In this document: in pieces, positions 42,228 to 50,430 of the stretch
Position numbering within the stretch: the first letter of the stretch is position 1
Layout: every line of letters begins with the position of its first letter
Assembly (NCBI GenBank): GCA_003020985.1
Contig: PXRM01000014.1
Span: 1 to 64,000 of the forward strand
DNA from: Halobacteriales archaeon QS_4_70_19
GTDB lineage: Archaea > Halobacteriota > Halobacteria > Halobacteriales > Haloarculaceae
Direction: 5' to 3'
Length of the DNA: 64,000 nucleotides
Notes under the pieces: generated by a model
What the model saw: the letters and a program-made list of their open reading frames with translations, nothing else
The model's database searches: none
Told to the model about the DNA's origin: nothing
Made by a program: the position numbers and the translations under genes

Positions 42228-43082
42228 CTACGGCGAGACCGTCCCCTCGTCCGTGATGACCGAGTCCACGAGGCGGACCGGCGTGGCGTCGTACGCCGGG
42301 TTCTGGATGTCGAACCCGTCCGACGGTTCGAGCATCACCTCGCTGGCCGGCCGGAACTCGTTCTGGAACTCGAAGCCCCCGTCCTGGATGATCTTCGCCG
42401 ACGAGCCGACGACGGTGAGCGGGACCGCCAGCTCCGCGGCGGTCGCGGCGATGGGGAAGGTACCGACGCGGTTGTAGAACGTCTCCTCGACGATGCAGTC
42501 CATGCCGACGACGACGCGGTCGCACTCGGGGAGCACCTCGCCGCAGGCCGAGTCGACCAGCAGGTGCGGCTCGATGCGGTCGATGCCGGCCAGGGTGCGG
42601 GCGGTCTTGCGGCCGAGGTAGCGCGGCCGCGCCTCGGTCACGTATACTTCGAGGTGGCAGCCGTCGACGGCGGCGAGTTCGAGCGCCTCCAGTACGGTCG
42701 AGGAGTAGTCGTGCGTGAGCACCACGTCGCCGTCGTCGAGCGAGTCGGCCGCGTTCCGGGCGGCCTGTTGCTTCCCCGTCTCGACCTGTTCGACGACCGC
42801 CTCGATGGCGCGCTCGGTCGCGTCCTTCGCCTCGGCGACGTCCGTCGGGTCGGCCTCGTCGATGGCGCGCCGGATCTGTGCCTGCGTGGTGAACAGGGTC
42901 GCGTGGGAGGGCTGGGCGCGCTTGAGCGCCTGGCTGTTCCGTTCGAGGTCCCGGACGTACTCCTCGACGGAGGGGAAGTCCCGCTCCAGCAGCTCGCGGA
43001 GCGCCTCGGCCGCCTTGATCGCCACGACGGAGGAGCTGTGGGTCTGCATGTCCCGTATCTCCGCGACGGTCTCGTCTATCAT
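42228..43082 (-). CDS. eIF-2B/ribose-1,5-bisphosphate isomerase family protein
   Basis: A 284-residue member of the eIF-2B alpha/beta/delta-like family. The N-terminal helical part is MIDETVAEIRDMQTHSSSVVAIKAAEALRELLE. The catalytic-type Rossmann part follows, with VLTHDYSSTVLEALELA, VYVTEARPRYLGRKTARTLA, VDSACGEVLPECDRVVVGMDCI, TFYNRVGTFPIAATAAELAVPLTVVGSSAKI and IQNPAYDATP. Related enzymes convert ribose-1,5-bisphosphate to ribulose-1,5-bisphosphate in AMP salvage. This protein is somewhat shorter than characterised isomerases, so the exact function is tentative. Confidence 0.8.
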   Translation of the reverse strand: MIDETVAEIRDMQTHSSSVVAIKAAEALRELLERDFPSVEEYVRDLERNSQALKRAQPSHATLFTTQAQIRRAIDEADPTDVAEAKDATERAIEAVVEQVETGKQQAARNAADSLDDGDVVLTHDYSSTVLEALELAAVDGCHLEVYVTEARPRYLGRKTARTLAGIDRIEPHLLVDSACGEVLPECDRVVVGMDCIVEETFYNRVGTFPIAATAAELAVPLTVVGSSAKIIQDGGFEFQNEFRPASEVMLEPSDGFDIQNPAYDATPVRLVDSVITDEGTVSP

Positions 43083-43180
43083 GCGCGTGGGGAGTCGCGG
43101 GTGACTCAAAGGCGTGTCGGCGTCGAATCCGGTAACCGCGAAGCCGTGGTCGTTTAGCGCCTCCGGCCCGTACCGGCGGT

Positions 43181-43492
43181 ATGGTGACTGTCACGTACAC
43201 CTGTCCCCGCTGCGATGCGGTGGTGGAACTGGAGCGGGACGCCTACCTCGCCGACAAGGCGGTCACTGCCGACCCGCTGGACGGGTGGGCGTACGTCCCG
43301 GCGTACGACCTGTCCGGGGACGGAGCGCCGGCCGGGGCCGACGGCGTCGAGGTCGTCTGCGGGGCGAGCGAGACCCGGGGCGAGGGCTGCGGACGGCCGT
43401 TCTACCTCTCCTTCGTCCGGTACGAGGACGGCAAGCCGGTCGAGCCCGACCGGCAGCAGGTCGACGCCTCGTTCGATTTTCTTCGACGCTGA
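43181..43492 (+). CDS. Zinc-ribbon-like conserved protein
   Basis: A 103-residue protein starting MVTVTYTCPRCDAVVELERD (one CxxC knuckle) with a second Cys pair further on (VVCGASETRGEGCGRPFYL). The four Cys and the mixed polar composition suggest a single zinc site in a small beta-rich fold. It is divergent from the eIF-2B-like gene (98 bp). Function is unknown; it looks intact and translated. Confidence 0.65.
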   Translation: MVTVTYTCPRCDAVVELERDAYLADKAVTADPLDGWAYVPAYDLSGDGAPAGADGVEVVCGASETRGEGCGRPFYLSFVRYEDGKPVEPDRQQVDASFDFLRR

Positions 43493-43558
43493 CTGGCGCG
43501 GAATCAGGCGACAGCGGCGGGGTGGACTGCGGAACCGACCGGTTGGCCGAACCAAAGG

Positions 43559-43566
43559 GTTAAATA
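43559..43566 (+). promoter_or_regulatory. Probable TATA element of the 52-residue zinc protein
   Basis: GTTAAATA is centred about 26 bases before the GTG at 43589, in otherwise GC-rich surroundings. It supports a leaderless transcript starting at that GTG. Confidence 0.55.
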
Positions 43567-43588
43567 CGAGACTAAGTAGACGTAAGGT

Positions 43589-43747
43589 GTGCCCCACTGC
43601 AACAACTGCGACTCGTACGTCAGTGAGGCGTACGTCCGCGTCTTCGCCCCGCAGGGCATGGATACCGTCCGTGTCTGTCCCCACTGCGAGGACAAGCTGC
43701 GTGACGGCGCCGATGTCCGGGAGGCGCGGGCCCCACGTCAGCAGTAA
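43589..43747 (+). CDS. 52-residue zinc-finger micro-protein (DUF7563-like)
   Basis: A GTG at 43589 opens 52 codons ending in TAA at 43745-43747. The product reads (M)PHCNNCDSYVSEAYVRVFA, PQGMDTVRVCPHCEDKLRDG and ADVREARAPRQQ. Cys-x-x-Cys pairs at positions 4/7 and 31/34 form one zinc site. This arrangement, with YVRVF and a CPxCEDxxRDGADVREAR tail, is a widespread haloarchaeal small-protein family that I believe is DUF7563. It was missed by an ATG-only, 60-codon search because of the GTG start and length. Confidence 0.85.
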   Translation: MPHCNNCDSYVSEAYVRVFAPQGMDTVRVCPHCEDKLRDGADVREARAPRQQ

Positions 43748-43947
43748 CTACCGAACCGGGGGTACAGTCTGCCGGTCGTCAGACCGGCTCCTTCCTCTGA
43801 CGGTCAGCCGGTGAGCGACGGCACCCGCCGGTCCGCCCCCGGTCCGCCGGCCCGGAGCCGCACTCTCCGACCCCCGCCGACCCCGGCCGCGAGGACGAGG
43901 CAATCCCGAAACGTTCAATTGAGTGTGTGTGTCACGCACGAGGTGTA

Positions 43948-44202
43948 ATGGTCGACAAGGAAGACCTGCGACAACAGTTCCGAGACGCCTTCGAGGGCGC
44001 CGACTACCCCGTCAACTCCCCGATGGACCTCGTCCCGGCTCTCCCCAACGGGCCGGGTACGACGTTCGAGTCGGGTGACTTCTCGATGACCGCCATGGAA
44101 CTCAACACGAAGGGGGGCGGCAACCAAGAGTTCCCCTACGAGAACGTCGACGACCTCGTTGACGACATCATGGAGGGCCTCGAAGACCAGGGGTACCTCT
44201 AG
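43948..44202 (+). CDS. MTH865-like protein
   Basis: An 84-residue protein: MVDKEDLRQQFRDAFEGADYP, VNSPMDLVPALPNGPGTTFESGDFSMTAMELNTK and FPYENVDDLVDDIMEGLEDQGYL. The length and the 'NSPMDLVPALPNGP' and 'ENVDDLVDDIMEGL' motifs match the archaeal MTH865 family, a small helical protein that resembles an EF-hand in part. Function is unknown. Start at the ATG 43948. Confidence 0.85.
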   Translation: MVDKEDLRQQFRDAFEGADYPVNSPMDLVPALPNGPGTTFESGDFSMTAMELNTKGGGNQEFPYENVDDLVDDIMEGLEDQGYL

Positions 44203-44300
44203 GGACGCGACTCACGCCTTCTTTGCCGAGACGACGCCCCGAGAGCGACAGCACCGTCCGTCGGTCAAATCGGCGTTTTACCTACCGCAACAGCGAACAG

Positions 44301-44321
44301 CCTCCCCCCGGAAGGGGGGAG
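44301..44321 (+). promoter_or_regulatory. GC hairpin immediately before the ArsR-type gene start
   Basis: CCTCCCCC (44301-44308) can pair with GGGGGAG-type bases (44314-44321), leaving a loop of about 4-6 bases, three bases before the ATG at 44324. The 3' arm is also the only purine-rich, Shine-Dalgarno-like sequence in front of the gene, so the hairpin could mask it. Confidence 0.4.
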
Positions 44322-44323
44322 CG

Positions 44324-44941
44324 ATGGGACTGTTACCGCGTCGCGCGGAGCCCGCGGAGCGACCGAACACCGCGAAGGTGCTGGACGTGAGCGGTGAGGA
44401 GGCCTCGGCGACCTTCGACGCGCTCGGGTCGGAGACGGCTCGGCGCATCATGGCGGCCGTCTACGAACAGCCGCGCACGCCGGTCGAGATCCACGAGGAG
44501 GTCGGCACCTCCCTCCAGAACGTCCACTACCACCTGGACAAGCTGGAGGAGGCCGACCTGCTCAAGCCGGCCGGGGTGGGGTACTCGGAGAAGGGCAACG
44601 AGATGACCGTCTACGCGCCCGCCAGCGAGGCGGTCGTCCTGTTCGCCGGGGAGGAGCGCGAACGCTCGCGGCTCGAACGGCTCGTCGGGCGCGTGCTGGG
44701 CCTGTACTTCCTGCTCGCGATCGCGACGGTCGTCTTCTACTACGTCCGCCGGTGGTTCCTCACGGAGCCGGCTCGGGGGGACACGAGCCTCTCGACCGAG
44801 CAGACCGGTGCCGCCGTCGAGCGCGTCGGGGACGCGGCCGCAACCGGCGGTGCCGGACTCGACCCGACAGTCGTGTTCTTCCTCGGCGGACTGGTGGCAC
44901 TCTGCGGGGTGACGCTATACTGGTATCTGGTGGAGGTCTGA
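44324..44941 (+). CDS. Winged-helix regulator with C-terminal membrane spans
   Basis: A 205-residue protein. The N-terminal ArsR-like winged helix is VLDVSGEEASATFDALGSETARRIMAAVYEQPRTPVEIHEEVGTSLQNVHYHLDKLEEADLLKPAGVGYSEKGNEMTVYAP (residues about 20-105). It is followed by two hydrophobic spans (LGLYFLLAIATVVFYYVRRWF and VVFFLGGLVALCGVTLYWYLV) joined by an acidic loop. It is thus a membrane-anchored DNA-binding protein, a design common in haloarchaea. Target genes are unknown. ATG 44324 is chosen because it gives the short lead-in typical of the family. Confidence 0.82.
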   Translation: MGLLPRRAEPAERPNTAKVLDVSGEEASATFDALGSETARRIMAAVYEQPRTPVEIHEEVGTSLQNVHYHLDKLEEADLLKPAGVGYSEKGNEMTVYAPASEAVVLFAGEERERSRLERLVGRVLGLYFLLAIATVVFYYVRRWFLTEPARGDTSLSTEQTGAAVERVGDAAATGGAGLDPTVVFFLGGLVALCGVTLYWYLVEV

Positions 44942-45049
44942 GCCGCATATTTCCGCATTCCGTCTAATTCTGTCTTTCCCGTTCGACTTGCCAGCGTACG
45001 TGGAGAGTATCGAGTTCATTCCGCCTTCCCTCCCGCGAGCGTCACCGGA

Positions 45050-45137
45050 CTCATACGGATTACGCTAACTGTTTACCACGACGACTGCCTGAGTGCGGAC
45101 GGTCGATGTGGAAATGACGTAGCGTAATCCGTATCAG
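45050..45137. mobile_element. MITE-like inverted-repeat element, copy 2
   Basis: The 88-bp element has ends CTCATACGGATTACGCTAA and GTAGCGTAATCCGTATCAG, with 15-bp matching inner repeats. It differs from copy 1 (26743-26828) by a few substitutions and a 2-bp insertion. As in copy 1, its right end coincides with the stop codon of a leftward gene: the TGA at 45134-45136 of the DtxR gene is made by the repeat. Confidence 0.8.
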
Positions 45138-45814
45138 GCCTCGAGTTCGTCGGCCTCGGCGGCGGGGACGACCTCGATGAGTCGGGCGATCTCCTCGGGG
45201 AGGCTCTGCTCCCCGCCGGGTATCTCGGCGGTCACCATGCCGAAGGGCGCGACGTCGACCACCTCGAGTTCGACCCCCGGGCGGATGCCGGCGTCGGCGA
45301 GGTAGCGGAGCTCCTCGTCGCCCTGGTGGCGGATGCGTCTGACGACGACGGGCTCGCCCTCCGCGACCGTTGCGAGCCGGATGGTGTCGCCGGGCTCGGG
45401 GAGCGAGAGATCCGCGTCCGGGATGGGGTCGCCGTGGGGGTCGACCCCGGGGTTCCCGAGCGCCTCCGCGATGCGGTCGGTCAGCTCGTCGGAGACGTGG
45501 TGTTCGAGCCGGTCGGCCTCGTCGTGGACGTCCGCCCAGTCGTAGTCGAGCCGCTCGGTGAGAAACGCCTCCAGAAGCCGGTGGTGGCGGAGAATCTCCA
45601 GGGCCACCAGCTCCCCCTCCTCGGTGAGCGTGACCCCCTTGTACTCCTCGCGATCGACGAGACCCCGCTCCTCCAGCTTCTTCAGCATGGAGGAGACGGT
45701 CGGCGCGGTCACGTCGAGGTAGTCCGCGAGCGCCGACGTGGAGACGCGCTCCTGGCCGTCGCTCCGGATGGCGTAGATGGCCTTGATGTAGTCCTCCATG
45801 ACGGCGCTCAGCAT
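45134..45814 (-). CDS. DtxR/SirR-family metal-dependent repressor
   Basis: A 226-residue regulator. The N-terminal winged helix is MEDYIKAIYAIRSDGQERVSTSALADYLDVTAPTVSSMLKKLEERGLVDREEYKGVTLTEEGE. The dimerisation/metal-binding domain is ILRHHRLLEAFLTERLDYDWADVHDEADRLEHHVSDELTDRI, with the usual His/Glu/Asp ligands. The C-terminal FeoA/SH3-like domain is LATVAEGEPVVVRRI..., VELEVVDVAPFGMVTAEI. The start at 45814 is preferred to an ATG ten codons upstream. It probably controls iron or manganese genes; the ZIP transporter relic next door may have been a target. Confidence 0.92.
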   Translation of the reverse strand: MLSAVMEDYIKAIYAIRSDGQERVSTSALADYLDVTAPTVSSMLKKLEERGLVDREEYKGVTLTEEGELVALEILRHHRLLEAFLTERLDYDWADVHDEADRLEHHVSDELTDRIAEALGNPGVDPHGDPIPDADLSLPEPGDTIRLATVAEGEPVVVRRIRHQGDEELRYLADAGIRPGVELEVVDVAPFGMVTAEIPGGEQSLPEEIARLIEVVPAAEADELEA

Positions 45815-45860
45815 CCGTGATTCCCTCTTCCAGCGGAACCGCATAGAAGTTTGTCCTCCA

Positions 45861-46128
45861 TTACAGTGCGATGAACAGCCCGGTCACGTACATGAACACG
45901 GCGCCGAACAGGAACGCCGCCGCGTTGACCGGCGTGCCGACGCTGGCGAGCGAGTCGTCCCCGCGGATCAGGTCCGTCATCTCCCAGACCACCTGGAGGA
46001 TGGCGCCCACGCCGATGGCGAGGAAGAACACGCCCAGCGTCGGCGAGAACGCGTAGCTCCCGATCCAGGCGCCCCTCCATGGCCTCGGTGTACTCGCGGG
46101 CCCGTTCGTAGTCCAACGAAGGGCTCAC
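45861..46128 (-). pseudogene. ZIP-type metal transporter relic, frameshifted
   Basis: Read on the minus strand, codons from about 46073 down to the TAA at 45861-45863 encode about 70 residues: GAWIGSYAFSPTLGVFFLAIGVGAILQVVW, EMTDLIRGDDS, and VNAAAFLFGAVFMYVTGLFIAL. This fits the last two membrane spans of ZIP family transporters. The N-terminal spans and the HxxxE metal sites are absent. The short segment before the junction (SPSLDYERAREYTEAMEG, 46078-46128) is in another frame and unrelated to ZIP. The relic sits beside the DtxR gene, a typical regulator-transporter pairing. Confidence 0.6.
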
Positions 46129-46353
46129 GGGGGACCCCTCGACTCGTCCGTCGAGGTTTCGATTGTACGCATGCAGGGTTTAGATAAGTCTAATTCGCGA
46201 ATGCACCCCCTCGGAATCGATGCATGTGTCGACCCCCGGCCCCCCGGGCAGGGTAGATGGCCGGTCGACGGTCCCCGGCGGAGCAGGAGACGGGCGACCG
46301 GGCGAACTCGGGGGATGGAAACCGTTTTTCGCCGCCGTTCCGAACCGGGAACC

Positions 46354-47628
46354 ATGAACGTACGCCGGCTACCGGAACTCTCGCCGGAGGAGCGGACCGC
46401 CCTGTTCGACCGGGACGCCGGGGTCGCCGACGCCCGGGACGCCGCCCGCGACATCGTCGACCGAGTTCGCACGGAGGGCGACGTCGCCGTCCGGGAGTTC
46501 ACCGAGGAGTTCGACGGCGTCACCGTGGGCAACCTGGCCGTAACCGACGAGTGCGAGCGCGCCTGCGAGCGGCTGGACGAGGACCTGCGCGACGCCATCG
46601 AGGCCGCGGCCGACAACATCGCTGCGTTCCACGAGCGCTCGGCCCCGGAGGACTGGCGGACCGACATCGACGGCCGCGAGCTCGGCCGACGCTACCGGCC
46701 GCTCGACCGGGTTGGCGTCTACGCCCCCGGGGGGACCGCGGCCTACCCCTCCAGCGTCCTCATGGGGGTGGTCCCCGCGACGGTGGCGGGCGTCGAGCAC
46801 GTCGCCCTCTGTACTCCGCCCGCCGAGGAGCTGCCGGACGCGACCCTCGCGGCCGCCCACGTCGCGGGCGCGGACGCGGTCTACCAGGTCGGCGGCGCAC
46901 AGGCCGTCGCCGCGCTCGCGTACGGCACGGAGACCGTCGACGCCGTCGACAAGGTGGTCGGCCCGGGCAACGCCTACGTCACCGCCGCGAAGGCCGAGGT
47001 CCGCGGCGACGTGGAGGTCGACTTCCTCGCCGGCCCCTCGGAGGTCTGCGTCCTCGCCGACGGGGGCGCGGACCCGGGCCTCGTGGCGGCGGAACTCATC
47101 GCACAGGCCGAGCACGACCCGAACACCAGCGTGGTCGCCGTGACCGACGACGAGGCCCTGGCGGAGTCGGTGGCCGCGGCCGTCGACGAGCAGGTGCCCG
47201 AGCGCGAGCGCACGGACACCATCGAGGCGGCGCTGGACAACGACGCCAGCGGCGTCCTCCTCGCGCGGTCGATGTCGGAGGCGGTGCTGTTCACGGAGGA
47301 GTACGCCGCCGAGCACCTCGTCGTCATGGCCGAGGACGACGAGGCGCTGCTCAACCGCATCGACTCCGCGGGGAGCGTCTTCCTCGGGGAGTTCTCCCCG
47401 GTCGCCGCCGGGGACTACGCCAGCGGCCCGAACCACGTCCTGCCCACCGGCGGCGCCGCCCGCCGGTTCGGCGGGCTCTCCGTCGACCACTTCCTCCGCT
47501 CGACGACCGTCCAGCGGCTGGACGAGGACGCACTGGGGGATTTGCGCGGGACCATCACGACGCTCGCCGGGGCCGAGGGGCTCGAGGCCCACGCCGCGAG
47601 CGTGGAGAAGCGGTTCGAGAACGAGTAG
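46354..47628 (+). CDS. hisD: Histidinol dehydrogenase
   Basis: A 424-residue zinc enzyme that oxidises histidinol to histidine in the last two steps of histidine biosynthesis. Family motifs are ALFDRDAG, VRTEGDVAVREFTEEFDGV, VGVYAPGGTAAYPSSVLMGVVPA, DKVVGPGNAYVTAAKAEVRGDVEVDFLAGPSEVCVLAD, IAQAEHDPNTSVVAV, and GPNHVLPTGGAARRFGGLSVDHFLRS with catalytic and zinc His residues. The ATG at 46354 is the family start; the open frame extends to 46171 without coding character. No other his genes are nearby, as is usual for the dispersed pathway in haloarchaea. Confidence 0.96.
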   Translation: MNVRRLPELSPEERTALFDRDAGVADARDAARDIVDRVRTEGDVAVREFTEEFDGVTVGNLAVTDECERACERLDEDLRDAIEAAADNIAAFHERSAPEDWRTDIDGRELGRRYRPLDRVGVYAPGGTAAYPSSVLMGVVPATVAGVEHVALCTPPAEELPDATLAAAHVAGADAVYQVGGAQAVAALAYGTETVDAVDKVVGPGNAYVTAAKAEVRGDVEVDFLAGPSEVCVLADGGADPGLVAAELIAQAEHDPNTSVVAVTDDEALAESVAAAVDEQVPERERTDTIEAALDNDASGVLLARSMSEAVLFTEEYAAEHLVVMAEDDEALLNRIDSAGSVFLGEFSPVAAGDYASGPNHVLPTGGAARRFGGLSVDHFLRSTTVQRLDEDALGDLRGTITTLAGAEGLEAHAASVEKRFENE

Positions 47629-47777
47629 TCAACAACGCGCTATATTTCGGCAATATCCATATTTCTCCATTACTATCCACGATACGAGTTCAGAGTAAAC
47701 CTTCTCCCACTAATTCCCCTCCAGAACCGAGCGTAGCCACTCGGACACGGTGGAAGAAGTGAGAAGTCGGTGGGGCG

Positions 47778-48932
47778 TTACTCGACGCGCTCGATGATGG
47801 TCGCGATGCCCTGGCCGAAGCCGATACACATCGTGCACAGTCCGTACTGGTCGTCGTCCTCCTCCAGCTGGTAGGCGAGCTTCGACACGAGCGCGGCGCC
47901 GGTCGCGCCGAGCGGGTGGCCGTGGGCGATGGCACCGCCCCAGACGTTGGTCCTGTCCCAGTCGGCGCCGGTCTCCTCGAGCCAGGCCGTGATGACGGAC
48001 GCGAACGCCTCGTTGACCTCGAACTTGTCGATGTCGTCGACCGTCATGTCGTTCTGTTCGAGCAGCTCGTTCGTTGCCGGGATGGGGCCGGTGAGCATCG
48101 TGACTGGGTCGACGCCGACGACGTGCGTGTCGACGACGCGGGCCAGCGGGTCCCAGTCGTGTTCCTCGACGGCGTCCCCGGAGGCCAGCAGCAGCGCCGA
48201 CGAGCCGTCGACGATGCCCGAGGAGTTCCCGGCGTGGATGACCCCGTCACCCTCGCTGCGGAACGCGAGCGGGAGGTTAGCGAGCGTCTCCTTGTCCGTG
48301 CCCGGGCGCGGGTGCTCGTCCTCCTCGACGGTGACCGTCTCGTCGTCGAGTTCGACCTCGACGGGCTCGACGTGCGAGTCGTACAGCCCGGCCTCGGCGG
48401 CTTCGGCCCAGCGGTCCTGGGAGTCGACGGCGATGGAGTCGAGGTCGTCCCGTGAGAAGCCCCACTGCTCGGCGATGCGCTCTGCGCCCTCGCCCTGCGT
48501 GGTCAGCTCGTCGAACTCCTCGAAGTAGGTGTCCGTGATGGAGTTACCGGCCGAGCCCATCGGAACGCGGGTCATGTGCTCGACGCCGCCGCCGATGACG
48601 ACGTCGTGGGCGCCGGACTTGATCTGCGCGGCGGCGAAGTTGACGGCCTGCTGGCCGGAGCCACACATCCGGTCGAGCTGGACGCCGGGCACGTCGTCGC
48701 CCCAGCCGGCCACCATCGGCGCCAGGCGCGCGATGTTGTTGGCCTGCTCGTCGGTCGGCGAGACACAGCCGTAGATGACGTCCTCGATGTCCTCGCTGCC
48801 CGTGAAGCCGTTGCGCTCCTCCAGCATCCGGAGCGGCTTCGCGGCGAGGTCCTGCGGGTGTGTGTCGCGGAACGAGCCGCCCTGCTTGCCGAACGGCGTC
48901 CGCACGGCGTCTACGATGTACGCTTCTTGCAT
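47778..48932 (-). CDS. Thiolase (acetyl-CoA C-acyltransferase)
   Basis: A 384-residue thiolase catalysing condensation or cleavage of acyl-CoAs. The nucleophilic Cys90 is in QLDRMCGSGQQAVNFAAAQI. The later motifs are FEVNEAFASV, GGAIAHGHPLGATGAALVSKL (catalytic His) and CTMCIGFGQGIATI (second Cys). The N-terminus AYIVDAVRTPFGKQGGSF is typical. Together with the acyl-CoA dehydrogenases in the window it is consistent with beta-oxidation or polyhydroxyalkanoate precursor supply. Start at the ATG 48930-48932. Confidence 0.95.
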   Translation of the reverse strand: MQEAYIVDAVRTPFGKQGGSFRDTHPQDLAAKPLRMLEERNGFTGSEDIEDVIYGCVSPTDEQANNIARLAPMVAGWGDDVPGVQLDRMCGSGQQAVNFAAAQIKSGAHDVVIGGGVEHMTRVPMGSAGNSITDTYFEEFDELTTQGEGAERIAEQWGFSRDDLDSIAVDSQDRWAEAAEAGLYDSHVEPVEVELDDETVTVEEDEHPRPGTDKETLANLPLAFRSEGDGVIHAGNSSGIVDGSSALLLASGDAVEEHDWDPLARVVDTHVVGVDPVTMLTGPIPATNELLEQNDMTVDDIDKFEVNEAFASVITAWLEETGADWDRTNVWGGAIAHGHPLGATGAALVSKLAYQLEEDDDQYGLCTMCIGFGQGIATIIERVE

Positions 48933-49228
48933 TGTGGGCTTAACGATGGTAAGGACCGACTTGTGTGTTGTGGTATGACGGCACGTGCGGTCCGTGCAAC
49001 CGGAGTGAACCGGACGACGAGACGCCCGTGGTTCGAGCCGCAGAAGTTCGGAGGATGGGCGAATTACCAACCGTCTCAGCGTGATAGCCGGAGAGATTGA
49101 TCGGAGCTGAGGTCGGATTCTCGCCGTGTGCCCCGCCTTCAGAGCGGAATGCCTCGGCTCCCAGTTGAAACTCGGACCTCCCTGCAGCGTTGTCACTCTC
49201 GGTCCAGCGAACCGACCCGCGAGCCGGG
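48933..49228. other. Intergenic, no supported gene
   Basis: This non-coding stretch lies between the thiolase start and the truncated transposase 3' end. It presumably contains the thiolase promoter and one end of the insertion sequence, but I could not recognise a terminal inverted repeat. Confidence 0.4.
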
Positions 49229-49975
49229 CTACCCGCAGGGGACGAGAACGCAGGCCAGCAGTTCGATGGTCTCGCCCGCGGTCGCGACCGGTCGGTCCCG
49301 GACAGGCCCGTTGACCTCCAGCCGCAGCAAGTGATCGGCTAACCGCCAGACGTTGTAGAGCAGGCAGCTAAAGACGAAGGTGAACGCCCGAACCCGATAG
49401 TCGGCCGAGGCCGTCGTCGGAAGGAACTGCTTGCTCTGCTTGTACTCGTTCTCGATAGTCCATCGTCGGCTGTAGCGGTCGTACAGTCCTCGCACGTCCG
49501 CTGGCGCAACATCGTCCCGGTCTGACAGGAAGACGGCGTACTCACCCTCGTCGCTCGTAGAGGGGACGTACAGGAAGTTCACCTCGTGGCACCGCCCGTC
49601 GACTCGTAGTTCTACGTCGGGCTCGACGGCCACATCCGAAGTCGGATGGTCTTCGACCTTAGCGACGCCCTCCAAATCAGCCCGGTACGTGCGCGTGGGG
49701 ATGAGGTACTCCAAGCCGTGCTGGTCAATCGTGTCCAGCACGGCGTGGGCGTCGAAGCCGCGGTCGGCCAGCACCAGATGCAGGTCAACGTGCTTCTGTG
49801 CCTCGATAAGCAGGCGGTCAACGACCTCGGCCTTCGGCGTTCGGGTCGCATCGTCGCTCTCCCATTTCGAGTTGGCTTTCACCGGCTCGACAGCGAGAAT
49901 GATCGGCGCAGCTTCGCCAACGATGGTGAGCATGGCGAACTCATAGCCGCGTTTCTCTATAGTTGGTTTATTATA
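49229..49975 (-). pseudogene. IS4-type transposase, 5'-truncated
   Basis: The open frame covers the C-terminal about 248 residues of a DDE transposase: EKRGYEFAMLTIVGEAAPII, VDLHLVLADRGFDAHAVLD (second catalytic Asp), and YSRRWTIENEYKQSKQF, which fits the IS4 'YREK' signature (Tyr-2-Arg-3-Glu-6-Lys). The N-terminal part with the first Asp is missing: the frame closes at a TAA (49976-49978), where an AT-rich membrane-protein gene begins. The first in-frame ATG (49933) lies within the conserved domain, so the product would be inactive. It marks the left edge of the accessory island. Confidence 0.85.
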
Positions 49976-50396
49976 TTAAATCAGACTTGTTTGGGCTGTC
50001 GCGGTATTCAGCACTTAGTTTTCCACCCAGGTACCCCACACCCCCCACGAAGAGAGAAACGCCAATTGAAATGGAAGTAATCGAAATCCAACTGGGGAGT
50101 GGATGTCCGATTTCAAAGATTCGGTCGAATGACACGGCAGCGAATGCGGGAGTGAATACGACCAGTATGCTGACCAATATCCCATCATTCTGTAATGCAT
50201 GATGATAGCTCAGGGCCGTGCCTATAATGATAAGGGATAATATAGAAAAAATACCGGAAAATACAAATTCGGGGCCTCCAAAAGATACTGCCATAATTTT
50301 GAACAGGAAAATAGCCACGAAGGCGGCTATAGATGCAAGAATATGATTGCGTGCTATCCTCCCATCGTGACCGAATAATAACGTGTTTGAGGCCAT
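49971..50396 (-). CDS. Four-span membrane protein, low GC, unknown
   Basis: 141 residues with four hydrophobic spans: HILASIAAFVAIFLFKIMAVSF, FVFSGIFSILSLIIIGTAL, ILVSILVVFTPAFAAVSF and WISITSISIGVSLFVGGVGYLGG. Its codons are AT-rich, unlike the surrounding core genome, and its Asp/Glu content is low for a halophile, though that is normal for membrane proteins. It abuts the truncated transposase and looks like imported DNA. I do not recognise the family. Confidence 0.65.
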   Translation of the reverse strand: MASNTLLFGHDGRIARNHILASIAAFVAIFLFKIMAVSFGGPEFVFSGIFSILSLIIIGTALSYHHALQNDGILVSILVVFTPAFAAVSFDRIFEIGHPLPSWISITSISIGVSLFVGGVGYLGGKLSAEYRDSPNKSDLI

Positions 50397-50430
50397 GTTG
50401 GATTGGTTCTGAATTTTTCAGATTGTTTTA

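Noticed and set aside
43748-43947. Possible small RNA or gene after the 52-residue zinc protein
   Set aside because: Only GC-rich sequence without hairpin or coding signal, and a TATA-like region for the next gene.
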